Below are positions 37,042-46,621 of a stretch of 64,000 nucleotides of DNA, piece after piece. The notes under the pieces were generated by a model that saw only the letters and a program-made list of their open reading frames with translations, had not been told where the DNA came from and did no database searches. The DNA is taken from positions 2,170,001 to 2,234,000 of the forward strand of contig NZ_CP039290.1 in the NCBI RefSeq assembly GCF_004798705.1, written 5' to 3'. The stretch's first letter is position 1; every line of letters begins with the position of its first letter. The DNA is from Arthrobacter sp. PAMC25564. Lineage in GTDB: Bacteria > Actinomycetota > Actinomycetes > Actinomycetales > Micrococcaceae. The position numbers and the translations under genes are program-made.

Positions 37042-39801
37042 CTAGGAGTCGCCGCCCGCGTTGCCGGTGGTGCCGGCGTTGACGTTGTGCAGCTTGTACT
37101 TCTCGATCGCCTGGGCCGGAGCCTGGGCATCCACCTCGCCCCGGCGGGCCAGCATCTGCAGCGAACGGACCACGATCGAGTGGATGTCGTTCTTGAAGAA
37201 GCGGCGCGCGGCGGCGCGGGTGTCCGAGAAGCCGAAGCCGTCCGCGCCGAGCGAGGCGAACTCGTTCGGGAGGAACTGGCGGATCTGGTCCGGCACTGCC
37301 TTCATGTAGTCGGTGACGGCCACGATCGGCCCGGTGGCGCCGGCGAGCTGTTCGGTGACGAACGGGACGCGGGCGGGCCGGCCCGGGTTGAGGAAGGCTT
37401 CTTCCTCGGCGGCCATGGCATCACGGCGCAGTTCGGTCCAGGACGTCACGGACCAGACGTCGGCGGAGACGCCCCAGTCCTCGGCGAGGAGCCTCTGGGC
37501 TTCGAGGGCCCAGGGGACGGACACACCGGAGGCGAGGATCTGCGTGCGCGGGCCGTCAATCTTGGCCGGCGCGAGCAGGTAAATGCCCTTGGTGATGCCC
37601 TCGACGTCGAGGTCCGCGGGGGCGGGCGGCTGGATGATCGGCTCGTTGTAGACCGTGATGTAGTACATCAGGTTCCGGTCCGTGTCTGTTCCGGCGGCGG
37701 AGTCGGTGCCGGGACCGTACATGCGGTTGAGGCCGTCGCGGACAATCACGCCGATCTCGTAGCCGTAGGCCGGGTCGTAGGAGACGACCGCCGGGTTGGT
37801 GGAGGCCAGGATGGGGGAGTGCCCGTCGGCGTGCTGCAGGCCCTCACCGGTCAGCGTGGTCCGGCCCGCGGTGGCACCGATGATGAACCCGCGGGTCATC
37901 TGGTCTGCCGCGGCCCAGAAGGAATCACCCGTGCGCTGGAAGCCGAACATCGAGTAGAAGACGTAGATCGGGATCAGCGGCTCGCCGTGGGTGGCGTAGG
38001 AGGTTCCGGCGGCGGTGAACGCCGCGACGGAACCGGCCTCGTTGATGCCGGCGTGCACGATCTGCCCGGAGATGGACTCCTTGTAGGCCAGGACGAGCTC
38101 ACGGTCCACGGAGAGGTAGTTCTGGCCGTTCGGGTTGTAGATCTTCGCGGTCGGGAAGAACGCGTCCATCCCGAAGGTGCGGGCCTCGTCCGGAATGATC
38201 GGCACGATGCGCTTGCCGAACTCCTTGTCCCGCATGAGGTCCTTGAGCAGGCGGACGAACGCCATCGTGGTGGCGGCGTGCTGCTTGCCCGAGCCGCGGT
38301 TGGCGACCTCGTAGACCTTCTCCTCCGGGAGCGTGATCTCGGTGTGCTTGTGCCGGCGCTCGGGGACGAAGCCACCGAGCTCGCGGCGGCGCTCCATCAG
38401 GTACTGGATCTCCGGGGCATCCATGCCGGGGTGGTAGTACGGCGGCCGGTACAGGTCCGCTTCGAGCTGCTCGTCCGTGATCGGGATGCGCAGGTGGTCG
38501 CGGAAAGCCTTCAGGTCCGCCAGGGTGAGCTTCTTCATCTGGTGCGTGGCGTTGCGGCCCTCGAAGTGGGTGCCCAGGCCGTAGCCCTTGACCGTGTGCG
38601 CCAGGATGACCGTCGGCTTGCCCTTGAACTCGGTGGCGGCCTTGTACGCGGCGTAGACCTTGTTGTAGTCGTGGCCGCCGCGCTTGAGGTTCCAGATCTG
38701 GTCGTCGGTGAGGTCCTGGACCATTTCCTTGGTCTGCGGGGTCTGGCCGAAGAAGTGTTCGCGGACGAACGCGCCGGACTCTGCCTTGTACGTCTGGTAG
38801 TCACCGTCGACGGTCTCGTTCATGATTTTCACGAGCGAGCCGTCCTCGTCCTTGTCCAGGAGGGCGTCCCACTCGCGGCCCCAGACCACCTTGATGACGT
38901 TCCAGCCGGCACCGCGGAAGAAGGCTTCGAGTTCCTGCATGATCTTGCCGTTGCCGCGGACCGGTCCGTCGAGGCGCTGGAGGTTGCAGTTGATGACGAA
39001 GTTGAGGTTGTCGAGCTTGTCGTTGGCCGCGAGCTGGAGCAGGCCGCGGGATTCCGGCTCGTCCATTTCGCCGTCGCCCAGGAACGCCCAGACCTGCTGG
39101 TCGGAAGTGTCCTTGATGCCGCGGTTCTCCAGGTACCGGTTGGACTGCGCCTGGTAAATGGCGTTCATCGGGCCGATGCCCATCGAAACGGTGGGGAATT
39201 CCCAGAAGTCCGGCATCAGCCGCGGGTGCGGGTAGGAGGACAGGGCGTGCCCGGCCTTGGATTTCTCCTGCCGGAAACCGTCGAGGTCCTCTTCGGTCAG
39301 CCGGCCCTCCATAAAGGCGCGGGCGTACATGCCGGGGGAGGCGTGGCCCTGGAAGAAGACCTGGTCACCGCCACCCGGGTGGTCCTTGCCGCGGAAGAAG
39401 TGGTTGAAGCCGACCTCGTACAGGGTCGCGGCGCCTGCGTAGGTGGAGATATGCCCGCCGACGCCGATATCGGCCCGCTGGGCGCGGTGCACCATGATCG
39501 CGGCGTTCCAGCGCAGCCAGGCGCGGTACTTCCGTTCGATCTCCTCATCGCCCGGAAACGGAGCTTCCTGGTCCACGGGAATCGTGTTGACGTAGTCCGT
39601 GGTGGTCACCATCGGAACCCCGACGCTTTGCGCACCCGCCCGCTGGAGCAGGCTGCGCATAATGTACTGGGCACGTTCCGTGCCCTGTTCCTGAATCAGG
39701 TCATCCAGGGACTCCAGCCATTCGGCGGTCTCTTCCGGATCACGATCAGGCAGCTGGTTTGTCAACCCGCTGAGGATATGGGAGGTATCTCCTGCAGCCA
39801 C
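37042..39801 (-). CDS. aceE: Pyruvate dehydrogenase E1 component (homodimeric)
   Basis: A 919-residue homodimeric E1. It decarboxylates pyruvate with thiamine diphosphate and passes the acetyl group to E2. The cofactor-binding motif runs from [12 protein letters not shown] to NLQRLDGP. Further conserved regions are [20 protein letters not shown] near the N-terminus and [14 protein letters not shown]. The start chosen is GTG at 39801, after AGAGAGG, which gives the family start [11 protein letters not shown]; an ATG at 39828 is a close alternative. Thiamine for it is made through thiC. No E2 gene is adjacent. Confidence 0.96.
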   Translation of the reverse strand: MAAGDTSHILSGLTNQLPDRDPEETAEWLESLDDLIQEQGTERAQYIMRSLLQRAGAQSVGVPMVTTTDYVNTIPVDQEAPFPGDEEIERKYRAWLRWNAAIMVHRAQRADIGVGGHISTYAGAATLYEVGFNHFFRGKDHPGGGDQVFFQGHASPGMYARAFMEGRLTEEDLDGFRQEKSKAGHALSSYPHPRLMPDFWEFPTVSMGIGPMNAIYQAQSNRYLENRGIKDTSDQQVWAFLGDGEMDEPESRGLLQLAANDKLDNLNFVINCNLQRLDGPVRGNGKIMQELEAFFRGAGWNVIKVVWGREWDALLDKDEDGSLVKIMNETVDGDYQTYKAESGAFVREHFFGQTPQTKEMVQDLTDDQIWNLKRGGHDYNKVYAAYKAATEFKGKPTVILAHTVKGYGLGTHFEGRNATHQMKKLTLADLKAFRDHLRIPITDEQLEADLYRPPYYHPGMDAPEIQYLMERRRELGGFVPERRHKHTEITLPEEKVYEVANRGSGKQHAATTMAFVRLLKDLMRDKEFGKRIVPIIPDEARTFGMDAFFPTAKIYNPNGQNYLSVDRELVLAYKESISGQIVHAGINEAGSVAAFTAAGTSYATHGEPLIPIYVFYSMFGFQRTGDSFWAAADQMTRGFIIGATAGRTTLTGEGLQHADGHSPILASTNPAVVSYDPAYGYEIGVIVRDGLNRMYGPGTDSAAGTDTDRNLMYYITVYNEPIIQPPAPADLDVEGITKGIYLLAPAKIDGPRTQILASGVSVPWALEAQRLLAEDWGVSADVWSVTSWTELRRDAMAAEEEAFLNPGRPARVPFVTEQLAGATGPIVAVTDYMKAVPDQIRQFLPNEFASLGADGFGFSDTRAAARRFFKNDIHSIVVRSLQMLARRGEVDAQAPAQAIEKYKLHNVNAGTTGNAGGDS

Positions 39802-40225
39802 GTCCAACCTCTCTTTGAGCGCATTCATCGGCACCCTCAGCTCCGGCAGGGTAACTGCCGTGCGTGAACGCGACGTGTGCGACATATCGGTTACAACAGC
39901 CCGGTCATGTGTGCCGGGCAAGGTCCAATCACAACTGTGCCTGCCTGTATCAGCGGGGCGGTTGCCCTCGCGGGCGCAGTCGTCATCAGCCACTCTAGCT
40001 GTGACGGCTCGGGGATGCGTAGCCGTCGCGTGGGGGCCCTGTCGCATTTGACGGGCATACTGGTTGTGTGACGAAGTTCCTCCCGGCGGACACCGGATCG
40101 CCCCGTGTGACGCAGAATATGGCGGATCGCGGTGCCAACAGCTTGAAGCGCAGGCTCAAAGGGTGTTGGCTTGGAGTAATGGAAATCACTGGAGACATTG
40201 AAATCACTAAGCATAGGAGCAACAC
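39802..40225. other. Control region between divergent aceE and DUF3052 genes
   Basis: A 424-base gap. GAAATCACT occurs twice in direct orientation 18 bases apart (40182-40190 and 40200-40208), just before the DUF3052 start, and could be a regulator site. AGGAGC precedes that start. No clear promoter hexamers or RNA gene were recognised in the rest. Confidence 0.5.
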
Positions 40226-40645
40226 GTGAGCGAGGCCGACGCCGCCACTTCGGTAAATGTGGCGGAGAAACTGGGTTTCAAAGACGGGGACCTGATTCAG
40301 GAATTCGGTTATGACGACGACGTCGACTTCGACTTGCGTGACGACATCGAAGACCTCACGGGCTCGGAACTCTTCGATGAAGACGACCACGAAGTGGTTG
40401 ATGCCGTGATTCTCTGGTGGCGGTCCGACGACGGCGACCTCGTTGACACCCTGGTCGGCTCACGGACCACCTTGACCGAAGGCGGTGTCGTCTGGGTGCT
40501 GACGCCGAAGTCCGGCCGGGTGGGCTACGTGTCGCCGGCAGACATCCAGGACGCCGCTCCCACTGCGGGCCTGCACTACACCACCTCGGCGGGCGTTTCG
40601 AAGGACTGGAGCGCCACGCGCCTGGTCACCCGGAAGAACAAATGA
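40226..40645 (+). CDS. DUF3052 family protein
   Basis: A 139-residue acidic protein of the DUF3052 family. VAEKLGFKDGDLIQEFGYDD, here split as VAEKLGFKDG and EFGYDDDVD, is the family start, and VVDAVILWWRSDDGDLVD the core. The function is unknown. In Mycobacterium tuberculosis the same neighbours appear: aceE (Rv2241), DUF3052 (Rv2239c) and ahpE (Rv2238c). The start is GTG at 40226 with AGGAG. The stop overlaps ahpE (ATGA), so the two are translationally coupled. Confidence 0.92.
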   Translation: MSEADAATSVNVAEKLGFKDGDLIQEFGYDDDVDFDLRDDIEDLTGSELFDEDDHEVVDAVILWWRSDDGDLVDTLVGSRTTLTEGGVVWVLTPKSGRVGYVSPADIQDAAPTAGLHYTTSAGVSKDWSATRLVTRKNK

Positions 40646-41148
40646 CCGGGGCAGTCGCGTCCACGGGGCAGCTTGCCCTCGGAACCGTGCCCGCCGTCGG
40701 CGAACTGGCGCCCGACTTCGAACTGGTGAACCAGTTCGGCGAACCCGTGAAGCTCTCGGAGTTCCGGGGACAAAACGTCGTCGTTGTGTTTTTCCCGTTC
40801 GCTTTTTCAGGCATCTGCACCGGTGAACTGTGCGAGATCCGGGACAACCTGGCGCTCTTCGAGGGCGCCGGCGCTGCCGTGCTGGCCGTCTCGGTGGACA
40901 GCAAGTTCACCCAGCGGGCCTACGCCGAGAAGGAAGGCTACGGCTTCGACCTGCTGGCCGACTTCTGGCCGCATGGCGCCGTCGCCGAACGCTACGGCGT
41001 GTTTGACCCGGAGAGCGGCATGGCCACGCGCGGGACGTTCATCATCGACGCGGACGGAATCGTCCGCTACATGGTGGTAAACCCCCGCGGCCAGGCCCGG
41101 GACTTTGCCGAATACCGCGCCGCACTGGCGGGACTTGGCGGGAACTGA
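40642..41148 (+). CDS. ahpE: AhpE-type peroxiredoxin
   Basis: A 168-residue peroxiredoxin. The peroxidatic Cys is about residue 59 in FAFSGICTGELCE, which matches the AhpE branch. A second Cys at about 64 lies five residues later; mycobacterial AhpE is one-cysteine at that position, so a different resolving mechanism is possible. It reduces peroxides in the cytosol. Its start overlaps the DUF3052 stop; the sirtuin gene follows 31 bases later. Confidence 0.94.
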   Translation: MTGAVASTGQLALGTVPAVGELAPDFELVNQFGEPVKLSEFRGQNVVVVFFPFAFSGICTGELCEIRDNLALFEGAGAAVLAVSVDSKFTQRAYAEKEGYGFDLLADFWPHGAVAERYGVFDPESGMATRGTFIIDADGIVRYMVVNPRGQARDFAEYRAALAGLGGN

Positions 41149-41179
41149 ACCCGTGAGGCAGCGGCGGCCAGGGGTCGGC

Positions 41180-42073
41180 ATGACTGGCTTTGCCAGCCTT
41201 CCCCCGGTCGCGGCCGCCGAACCTGCCCGTGACGAACTCCAGGTGCTGCAGGAAATCCACGCGCTCCTCGCCGGGCGGCGCTTCGCGCTGTTGACCGGGG
41301 CAGGCCTGAGCACCGACTCAGGCATCCCGGACTACCGCGGGCCGGGTGCCGCACCGCGGGCACCGATGACATACCAGGAGTTCATCGCCCGGCCGGAAAA
41401 CCGGCAACGCTATTGGGCGCGCAACCACATCGGCTGGTCGCATCTGCGCCGCGCCGATCCGAACGGCGGGCACGCCGCCGTGGCCCGGCTGGAACGCCGC
41501 GGGCTGCTCACCGGGCTCATCACGCAGAACGTGGACCGGCTCCACGAGGACGCGGGCAGCATCAATGTTGTGGACCTGCATGGCCGCTTCGACCAGGTCG
41601 TCTGCCTGGCCTGCCACCGCCGGTACAGCCGGGCGCTGCTGGCAGGTGTGCTGGAAGAACTCAACCCGGGATTCCTGGAACGGGCACTTGCGGCCGGCAC
41701 AGTCGAGATGGCGCCGGACGCGGATGCCGCCGTGGAGGATTCCGGCCTGATCGAAAGCTTCGTTGTGGCCCACTGTCCTGCCTGCGGGGGCATCCTGAAG
41801 CCGGACTTTGTCTACTTCGGCGAGAACGTGCCCAAGGACCGGGTGGAGCGCTCCTACGCCATGGTGGATGAGGCGGCTGCACTCCTGGTCGCAGGTTCCT
41901 CGCTGACGGTGATGAGCGGCCTGCGTTTTGTCCGCCACGCGGCAAAGCAGGGAAAGGCCGTTGTCATCATTAACCGGGGGCAGACCCGCGGGGACGAGCT
42001 GGCCACCATCAAGCTCGACGCCGGTGTCAGCGGCGCGCTGGCCTGGCTTGCGGCGGAACTGCCTCCGCTCTGA
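41180..42073 (+). CDS. Sir2-family NAD-dependent protein deacylase
   Basis: A 297-residue sirtuin. The NAD-binding motif TGAGLSTDSGIPDYRG is at about residues 39-54. TQNVDRLHEDAG, the catalytic His in DLHGR, and the zinc pairs CLAC and CPAC follow. It removes acyl groups from lysines; acetyl-CoA synthetase is a common target. The start chosen is ATG at 41180, since AGGGGT precedes it; GTG at 41153 is an alternative and an earlier start would run into ahpE. Confidence 0.93.
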   Translation: MTGFASLPPVAAAEPARDELQVLQEIHALLAGRRFALLTGAGLSTDSGIPDYRGPGAAPRAPMTYQEFIARPENRQRYWARNHIGWSHLRRADPNGGHAAVARLERRGLLTGLITQNVDRLHEDAGSINVVDLHGRFDQVVCLACHRRYSRALLAGVLEELNPGFLERALAAGTVEMAPDADAAVEDSGLIESFVVAHCPACGGILKPDFVYFGENVPKDRVERSYAMVDEAAALLVAGSSLTVMSGLRFVRHAAKQGKAVVIINRGQTRGDELATIKLDAGVSGALAWLAAELPPL

Positions 42074-42079
42074 CCCCGA

Positions 42080-42110
42080 TTGGCGCTCCGCCCGGTGCAT
42101 CCGGTACAGT
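42080..42110 (+). promoter_or_regulatory. Possible tRNA-Val promoter
   Basis: TTGGCG (42080-42085) and TACAGT (42105-42110) are 19 bases apart and end about 45 bases before the tRNA. Confidence 0.4.
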
Positions 42111-42154
42111 AACTGTTCGTTGGTTGAAGCGCTGAGGCGCCGAAACAGCGGATT

Positions 42155-42230
42155 GGGTCTTTAGCTCAGCTGGTAGAGCGCCACGTTTACACCGTGGATG
42201 TCATCGGTTCGATCCCGGTAGGACCCACCA
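42155..42230 (+). tRNA. tRNA-Val (anticodon TAC)
   Basis: A full cloverleaf: acceptor GGGTCTT/AGGACCC with one wobble pair, D-arm GCTC..GAGC, anticodon stem CCACG/CGTGG with loop TTTACAC, and T-loop GGTTCGATCCC. The anticodon TAC reads valine codons GUA and GUG. CCA is encoded at 42228-42230. A terminator follows within six bases. Confidence 0.96.
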
Positions 42231-42235
42231 AGGAA

Positions 42236-42279
42236 AACCCCGTCAGTGCCGCCCAAGGGCCGCACGGCGGGGTTTTTTT
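42236..42279 (+). terminator. Terminator after tRNA-Val
   Basis: AACCCCG pairs with CGGGGTT, enclosing an inner GTGC..GCAC stem with a short loop, followed by seven T residues. Confidence 0.85.
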
Positions 42280-42377
42280 GCGTGCGGACGAGGATTGCCG
42301 GACGGCCGCCGTGTTGTCGGCCGGGCTTCGGGGCCACGCCGCGGATATTGTCGGAGCCCGGCCCTACCGTGGCTGGC

Positions 42378-42668
42378 ATGGAACACGTGATGGTGAAATC
42401 GGGCCCGGATGGCAGGCCCCGCGCGGTGGTGCGCGGCCGCCGCGAATGGATTGTCGGCGCGGAGCCGGTCCGCTGGTTCGAGCGGGTGAGCTGGTGGGAG
42501 GCCGAGCGGCGGATGCCCAAGGGACTGGGCCGCGTCGACGTCGAGGTCTGGCAGATCCAGGCCAGGCTGGGCCACAATCCGGGTTCGGCCCTGACCACGA
42601 TGGAAATCATCCATGACGGACTGGGCGGCGGCTGGCGCCTTCGGGAGGCCACGGCGGACGCGGCATAA
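42378..42668 (+). CDS. Hypothetical basic protein, 96 residues
   Basis: A short Trp- and Arg-rich protein starting MEHVMVKSGPDGRPRAVVRG. A WIVGAEPVRWFERVSWWE segment resembles small actinobacterial proteins such as DUF6504, but I am not sure. No signal peptide or membrane segment is seen. The start chosen is ATG at 42378, because the upstream in-frame region overlaps the tRNA terminator. A 15-bp hairpin follows the gene, which supports its being a real transcription unit. Confidence 0.6.
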   Translation: MEHVMVKSGPDGRPRAVVRGRREWIVGAEPVRWFERVSWWEAERRMPKGLGRVDVEVWQIQARLGHNPGSALTTMEIIHDGLGGGWRLREATADAA

Positions 42669-42971
42669 TCCGGGCCCCGCGGGCCGCCCATGCCGGGGCA
42701 TTGGAAAAGCCTTCCACCGCGACTATTGGGGGATGCCGCGGTGGAAGGCTTGTTACGAATATACCGTGAATATTAGGAAATGTGAAATAACGAACCTGAC
42801 CCCACAGGCCCCGCAACCACCCGCCAGGGAGTCAACGAACCGGACGGCCACACACCTCGGAGTTGCCTTCATCAAGGCCCACAGGGGGTGCAACGGCACT
42901 GGCTTCCGGGTCCGCCGCCCTGGCCTGACACATTCCGGCACCGGCCCCGGCCGGGGACCTAGGATGTCTTC
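42669..42971. other. Intergenic region with hairpin and AT-rich stretch
   Basis: A perfect 15-bp inverted repeat (42707-42721 with 42737-42751, 15-base loop) probably terminates the preceding gene. It is followed by an AT-rich stretch (about 42752-42795) unlike the surrounding GC-rich DNA, a likely promoter area for the FAH-family gene although no clear hexamers were assigned. Confidence 0.5.
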
Positions 42972-43802
42972 ATGACCGCCACGAGTGCCCTCCGAATTGC
43001 CCGAGTCCGTCCCCTGTCACGGCTTTCGGATGCCGAACACTTTTTCGTCACAAATGACGCCCTGGACTTCGACAGTGAAGCAGGAAAGGCGTGGACGGTG
43101 ACGGACACGCCGTTTCCCGGTTCCTTGGCCAATGCCGGGAGCGCACCGCGCACTGGTTGGGAAACCGGTGACACGGTTGAGGAGGGCTCGTTCCTTTTCC
43201 TGGCGCCAAGCGTCCCGGCCAACGTCCTGGGCATGGCGCACAACACCGGCCCGGCGGGCCGCAATCTCCCGCCCCAGGCCTTCCACAAGGCAGCGACCAG
43301 TGTGGTCGGTCCGGGAGACGCAATAGAACTGCGGCCAGGCGTGGGCCGCGTTGACCCGGAAGCGGAACTGACAATCGTCATCGGAAGCAAAGTCCGCGGA
43401 CTGACGCTCGGCAACGCACGGACCGCAGTCCTGGGTTTCACCATCGGAAACGACGTCTCCGCCCGGGACCTGCAGAAATCCGACGAGTTGTGGATCAGCG
43501 CCAAAAGCCAGGATACGTTCACTCCGGCAGGGCCATGGATCGTCACGGAGCTGGATGGCGCCAACCTGGCGATCGGGATCAAGCACAACGGCACGGAGCT
43601 CAAGGCGGCCAGCTCCGCCGATCTCGGCTGGGGGGTGGAGGAAATCCTCGTCTACCTCACCTCCTTTATGACGCTGCACCCTGGCGATCTGGTGCTCACG
43701 GGCTTCCCCGCCGAGTGCGCGCGCATAGTTCCCGGCGACACCGTTACCTGCCACATTGAAGGCATCGGCGAGCTTACGAATCCGGTGGTGGCCGCAGCTT
43801 GA
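42972..43802 (+). CDS. Fumarylacetoacetate hydrolase (FAH) family protein
   Basis: A 276-residue protein with an FAH catalytic domain in its C-terminal two thirds. The metal-binding pattern is visible: Glu residues in DPEAELTIVIG (about 120-130) and Asp in GNDVSARDLQ (about 158-167). Members hydrolyse or decarboxylate beta-diketo acids, for example 2,4-diketo-3-deoxy-sugar acids or homogentisate products. Beside an IclR regulator and sugar-acid dehydrogenases, a role in sugar-acid catabolism is plausible, but the substrate is inferred only from context. Confidence 0.82.
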   Translation: MTATSALRIARVRPLSRLSDAEHFFVTNDALDFDSEAGKAWTVTDTPFPGSLANAGSAPRTGWETGDTVEEGSFLFLAPSVPANVLGMAHNTGPAGRNLPPQAFHKAATSVVGPGDAIELRPGVGRVDPEAELTIVIGSKVRGLTLGNARTAVLGFTIGNDVSARDLQKSDELWISAKSQDTFTPAGPWIVTELDGANLAIGIKHNGTELKAASSADLGWGVEEILVYLTSFMTLHPGDLVLTGFPAECARIVPGDTVTCHIEGIGELTNPVVAAA

Positions 43803-43993
43803 CTGTATTCGCCAGCATCGCGTGACAGGCCTGACCGATGGGATGACCTGCCGCGACCGGGTTTTCTCAACGGGTGAGCTGCTCGTGAGCCTGCCTGGAC
43901 TCCGTCGCCGACGTTTCACCGGATCAGGAAAGTGCCTTGGGCGGAGTGCCGCACCAGGGTGGGATTTCCGGGGCCAGACATTATGATGGTTAG

Positions 43994-44020
43994 TGTTCAG
44001 CTGATTGAACAGCATTCGAA
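43994..44020. promoter_or_regulatory. IclR operator candidate upstream of the iclR-type gene
   Basis: TGTTCA-GCTGAT-TGAACA (43994-44011) is a perfect 6-bp inverted repeat. Its right half starts the longer motif TTGAACAGCATTCGAA (44005-44020), which recurs at 44930 and 47707. Confidence 0.5.
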
Positions 44021-44059
44021 TGGCTCCGGCGACATGCGCGCGATACCTGAAGGAGAATC

Positions 44060-44857
44060 ATGGCCGATTCCCGAGTTTCCCGAACCTCTGACGTGCCGGG
44101 GAGCGCCTCACCCGCACCGGCGGTCACCCGCGCCGCGGCGGTGCTGGAGGCCCTGGCCGCCTCTGCCACCGGAAGGCTCACCCTCAGCGACCTCGCCAGG
44201 GAGTTGGGAATCCCGAAGTCTTCCACCTCCAACCTTCTGCTTGCACTCGAGGAAGCCCGGCTCGTCAACCGGCAGGGCGCCGAGTTTACGCTCGGGCGCA
44301 AGCTCGTTGAGCTCGGTGCAGCGTATCTCAGCCGCCTGGACGAGGTGCAGGAGTTCTACAGGTTTTGTGAGCAGGCGCCAACGCTGTCCCGCGAAACTGT
44401 CCGGATAGCTATGCTGGACGGCGCCAATGTCATTTACCTCGCCCGCTATGAGGGCCACCCCGCCGTGCGCCTGACGTCGAATATCGGCGACAAGATGCCG
44501 GTTTCGCTCTGTGCCGTGGGCAAGGCGCTCATCGCCCGGCTCCACGACCATGACATCGACGCCATGTTCGCCGACGACTCCCCATTGCCCGTCCTGACTC
44601 CGAAGTCGCTGCGGACCGGGGCCGAGCTCAAGGCCCAACTCGCCGTCATCCGGCAGCAGGGCTACGCCTTCGAGGATGAGGAATCGACCACGGGGGTCGT
44701 ATGCCTGGCCGTCTCGGTCCCGACGCGCGGTGCGCACGGACCCAGCTTGGGCCTGTCGGTCACTGCGCTGAAGGCCACCTACTCGGAAGAACAGGGCGCA
44801 ATGATGGTGAAAGAACTGAAGGAACTCGCCCGGTCGCTGGGCAATCCCATGGGGTAG
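44060..44857 (+). CDS. IclR-family transcriptional regulator
   Basis: A 265-residue IclR protein. The N-terminal winged helix-turn-helix spans about 15-75, with LTLSDLARELGIPKSSTSNL. The C-terminal effector domain (about 90-260) has the small-molecule-binding pattern GKALIARL and CLAVSVPTRG. IclR regulators of catabolic genes usually bind the pathway substrate. The start ATG has AAGGAGA seven bases upstream. The palindrome just before it suggests autoregulation; the transporter gene follows in the same direction. Confidence 0.92.
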   Translation: MADSRVSRTSDVPGSASPAPAVTRAAAVLEALAASATGRLTLSDLARELGIPKSSTSNLLLALEEARLVNRQGAEFTLGRKLVELGAAYLSRLDEVQEFYRFCEQAPTLSRETVRIAMLDGANVIYLARYEGHPAVRLTSNIGDKMPVSLCAVGKALIARLHDHDIDAMFADDSPLPVLTPKSLRTGAELKAQLAVIRQQGYAFEDEESTTGVVCLAVSVPTRGAHGPSLGLSVTALKATYSEEQGAMMVKELKELARSLGNPMG

Positions 44858-44919
44858 AGCCGGCCCCGTCCCGCCGATTGAGCGACTGAAACTTAAATCT
44901 GATTATGCATTGGCTAACT

Positions 44920-44954
44920 GATCACTATGTTGTACGCTGTTCAACATAGTGATC
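44920..44954. promoter_or_regulatory. Operator candidate upstream of the MHS transporter
   Basis: A perfect 13-bp inverted repeat, GATCACTATGTTG (44920-44932) with CAACATAGTGATC (44942-44954), spaced by nine bases. Its minus strand contains TTGAACAGCGTACAA (44930-44944), the same motif as upstream of the iclR-type gene. Confidence 0.55.
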
Positions 44955-45022
44955 GGCGCCTCAGGTGTTGTTCCTATCCCACCAGGCCAACGGGGGTCTG
45001 GAGTGTTCTTGAGGGAGTGCTT

Positions 45023-46372
45023 GTGACAACTCGTACTAATACACCGCTGGCTGAAGCCGACGACGCCGTCGTCGATCCGGACCAGCTGCGAAGGGCAACT
45101 CTTGCCAGCTCGGTGGGCTCCGCTCTGGAGTACTACGACTTCTACATCTATGGCCTGGCTTCGGCCCTGATCTTCGGCCCGCTGTTCTTCAAGCCGCTCG
45201 GCGACAACGGAGCCCTGATCGCATCGTTTGCCACGTACGGGGTGGGTTTCGCGGCCCGGCCTTTCGGCGGAATGATCTTCGGCGTCATCGGCGACAGGTT
45301 CGGCCGCAAAATGGTCCTCATCCTCACTATCGGCCTGATGGGTACCGCAAGCTTCGCCATAGGTCTGCTGCCGACGTTCGAACAGGCCGGCATGCTGGGC
45401 GCCGTTCTCCTGGTGACCCTGCGCATCCTCCAGGGCCTGGGCGCCGGCGCTGAGCAGGCGGGCGCCACCACGTTGATTTCCGAAGTTGCACCGCGCCGCC
45501 GTCGTGGCTTCTTCGCCTCGCTGCCCTTCGTCGGAATCCAGCTGGGCACCCTGCTCGGTGCCGGAACGTTTGCCCTGATTGCCATGGCAGACAAGGCCGT
45601 CCTTGAAGGCTGGCTGTGGCGGGTACCGTTCCTGGCGAGTGTGATCCTGATTGCGGTGGCCATTTTCATCCGGCTGCGGCTGAAGGAAACGCCCGTCTTC
45701 CAGGAGCTGGAGAAGCACAAGAGTGTGGTCAAGAACCCCATCGGCCAACTTTGGAAGCACTCCAAGAAGAACGTGCTGATCGGCATTGGCCTGCGGATGG
45801 GCGAGAACGGGAATTCCTCGATCTATTCGGCCCTGCTCATCGCCTTCCTGGCAGCCAAGGACGGGGTCTTCCCCGGCGACAAGTTCATCGGCCCGGTGGG
45901 CCTGCTCATCGCCGCCGGCTTCGCCGCCGTTATGGTGGTGACTTTCGGTGCATTGTCGGACAGGTTCGGCCGGGTGCCCGTCTACCGCTACGGCGCCCTC
46001 TTCCAGGCCCTCATCGCGCTGCCGGCGTTCTATCTGGTGACGCTGGGCAATGTCACGCTCGTCTGGACAGTCATGGTGGTGGGCATTGCCCTTGGCGTTC
46101 AGTCGATGCTCGGCCCGCAGTGCCCGCTCCTGCCCGAACTCTTCGGCTCGCAGTACCGGTTCACCGGCGTGGCCATGAGTCGTGAACTCTCTGCCGTCAT
46201 GGCGGGCGGACTTGTTCCGCTGGTGGGCGCTGCGCTCCTGGCCGCCACGAACTACTCCTGGCTGGTGCTCGCCGTCTATTCGCTGGTCCTTGCACTCATC
46301 TCGTTTGTCACCACGTTCTTCACCCCCGAGACGGTGGGACGCGACCTCCTCCTCACGGAGGACGCGAGCTAG
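45023..46372 (+). CDS. MHS-family (ProP/ShiA-type) MFS transporter
   Basis: A 449-residue transporter with about 12 membrane segments. The family motif ALEYYDFYIYGLAS (about residues 32-45) and the TM2-3 loop motif GVIGDRFGRK identify the metabolite:H+ symporter group, which takes up organic acids such as citrate, shikimate or alpha-ketoglutarate. Its position between an IclR gene and dehydrogenases suggests uptake of the sugar acid they oxidise. The start chosen is GTG at 45023, after GAGGGA; the open frame upstream runs through the operator and is not coding. Confidence 0.9.
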   Translation: MTTRTNTPLAEADDAVVDPDQLRRATLASSVGSALEYYDFYIYGLASALIFGPLFFKPLGDNGALIASFATYGVGFAARPFGGMIFGVIGDRFGRKMVLILTIGLMGTASFAIGLLPTFEQAGMLGAVLLVTLRILQGLGAGAEQAGATTLISEVAPRRRRGFFASLPFVGIQLGTLLGAGTFALIAMADKAVLEGWLWRVPFLASVILIAVAIFIRLRLKETPVFQELEKHKSVVKNPIGQLWKHSKKNVLIGIGLRMGENGNSSIYSALLIAFLAAKDGVFPGDKFIGPVGLLIAAGFAAVMVVTFGALSDRFGRVPVYRYGALFQALIALPAFYLVTLGNVTLVWTVMVVGIALGVQSMLGPQCPLLPELFGSQYRFTGVAMSRELSAVMAGGLVPLVGAALLAATNYSWLVLAVYSLVLALISFVTTFFTPETVGRDLLLTEDAS

Positions 46373-46411
46373 GCGCTCCTGGCTCCCCAGGCCGCCGTCT
46401 GTGAGACCCCA

Positions 46412-46452
46412 GGCCGTGGCCCCTTCCAGACAGGAAGGGGCCACGGCCGTTT
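46412..46452 (+). terminator. Terminator after the MHS transporter
   Basis: A perfect 16-bp stem (46412-46427 with 46433-46448), a 5-base loop and GTTTT. Confidence 0.85.
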
Positions 46453-46555
46453 TGCGACGCGGGCATTGCCTGGCGACGCGGGCATCCGCGAGTCGCCGTA
46501 CCAGAAACGCGTCGTCGGACGGGGCGGGTATCGGCGGGGCGGCCCGTGACCAACG

Positions 46556-46597
46556 CAAACAGGCGGCCCCTCCGTTTCCGGAGGGGCCGCCTGTTTG
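46556..46597 (-). terminator. Hairpin after the hydroxyacid dehydrogenase gene
   Basis: A perfect 19-bp stem (46556-46574 with 46579-46597) with a TTTC loop, just after the stop at 46622 on the minus strand. Confidence 0.75.
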
Positions 46598-46621
46598 GAA
46601 TAGTGGAATAGCCTTCGGGAC

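Noticed and set aside
37087..39867. A 926-residue open frame antisense to aceE
   Set aside because: AceE is fully conserved on the other strand; the antisense product is low-complexity Val/Gly/Asp/Glu sequence without motifs.
44927..45022. Upstream extension of the MHS transporter
   Set aside because: It would place coding sequence in the operator palindrome; the GTG at 45023 has a proper ribosome site.
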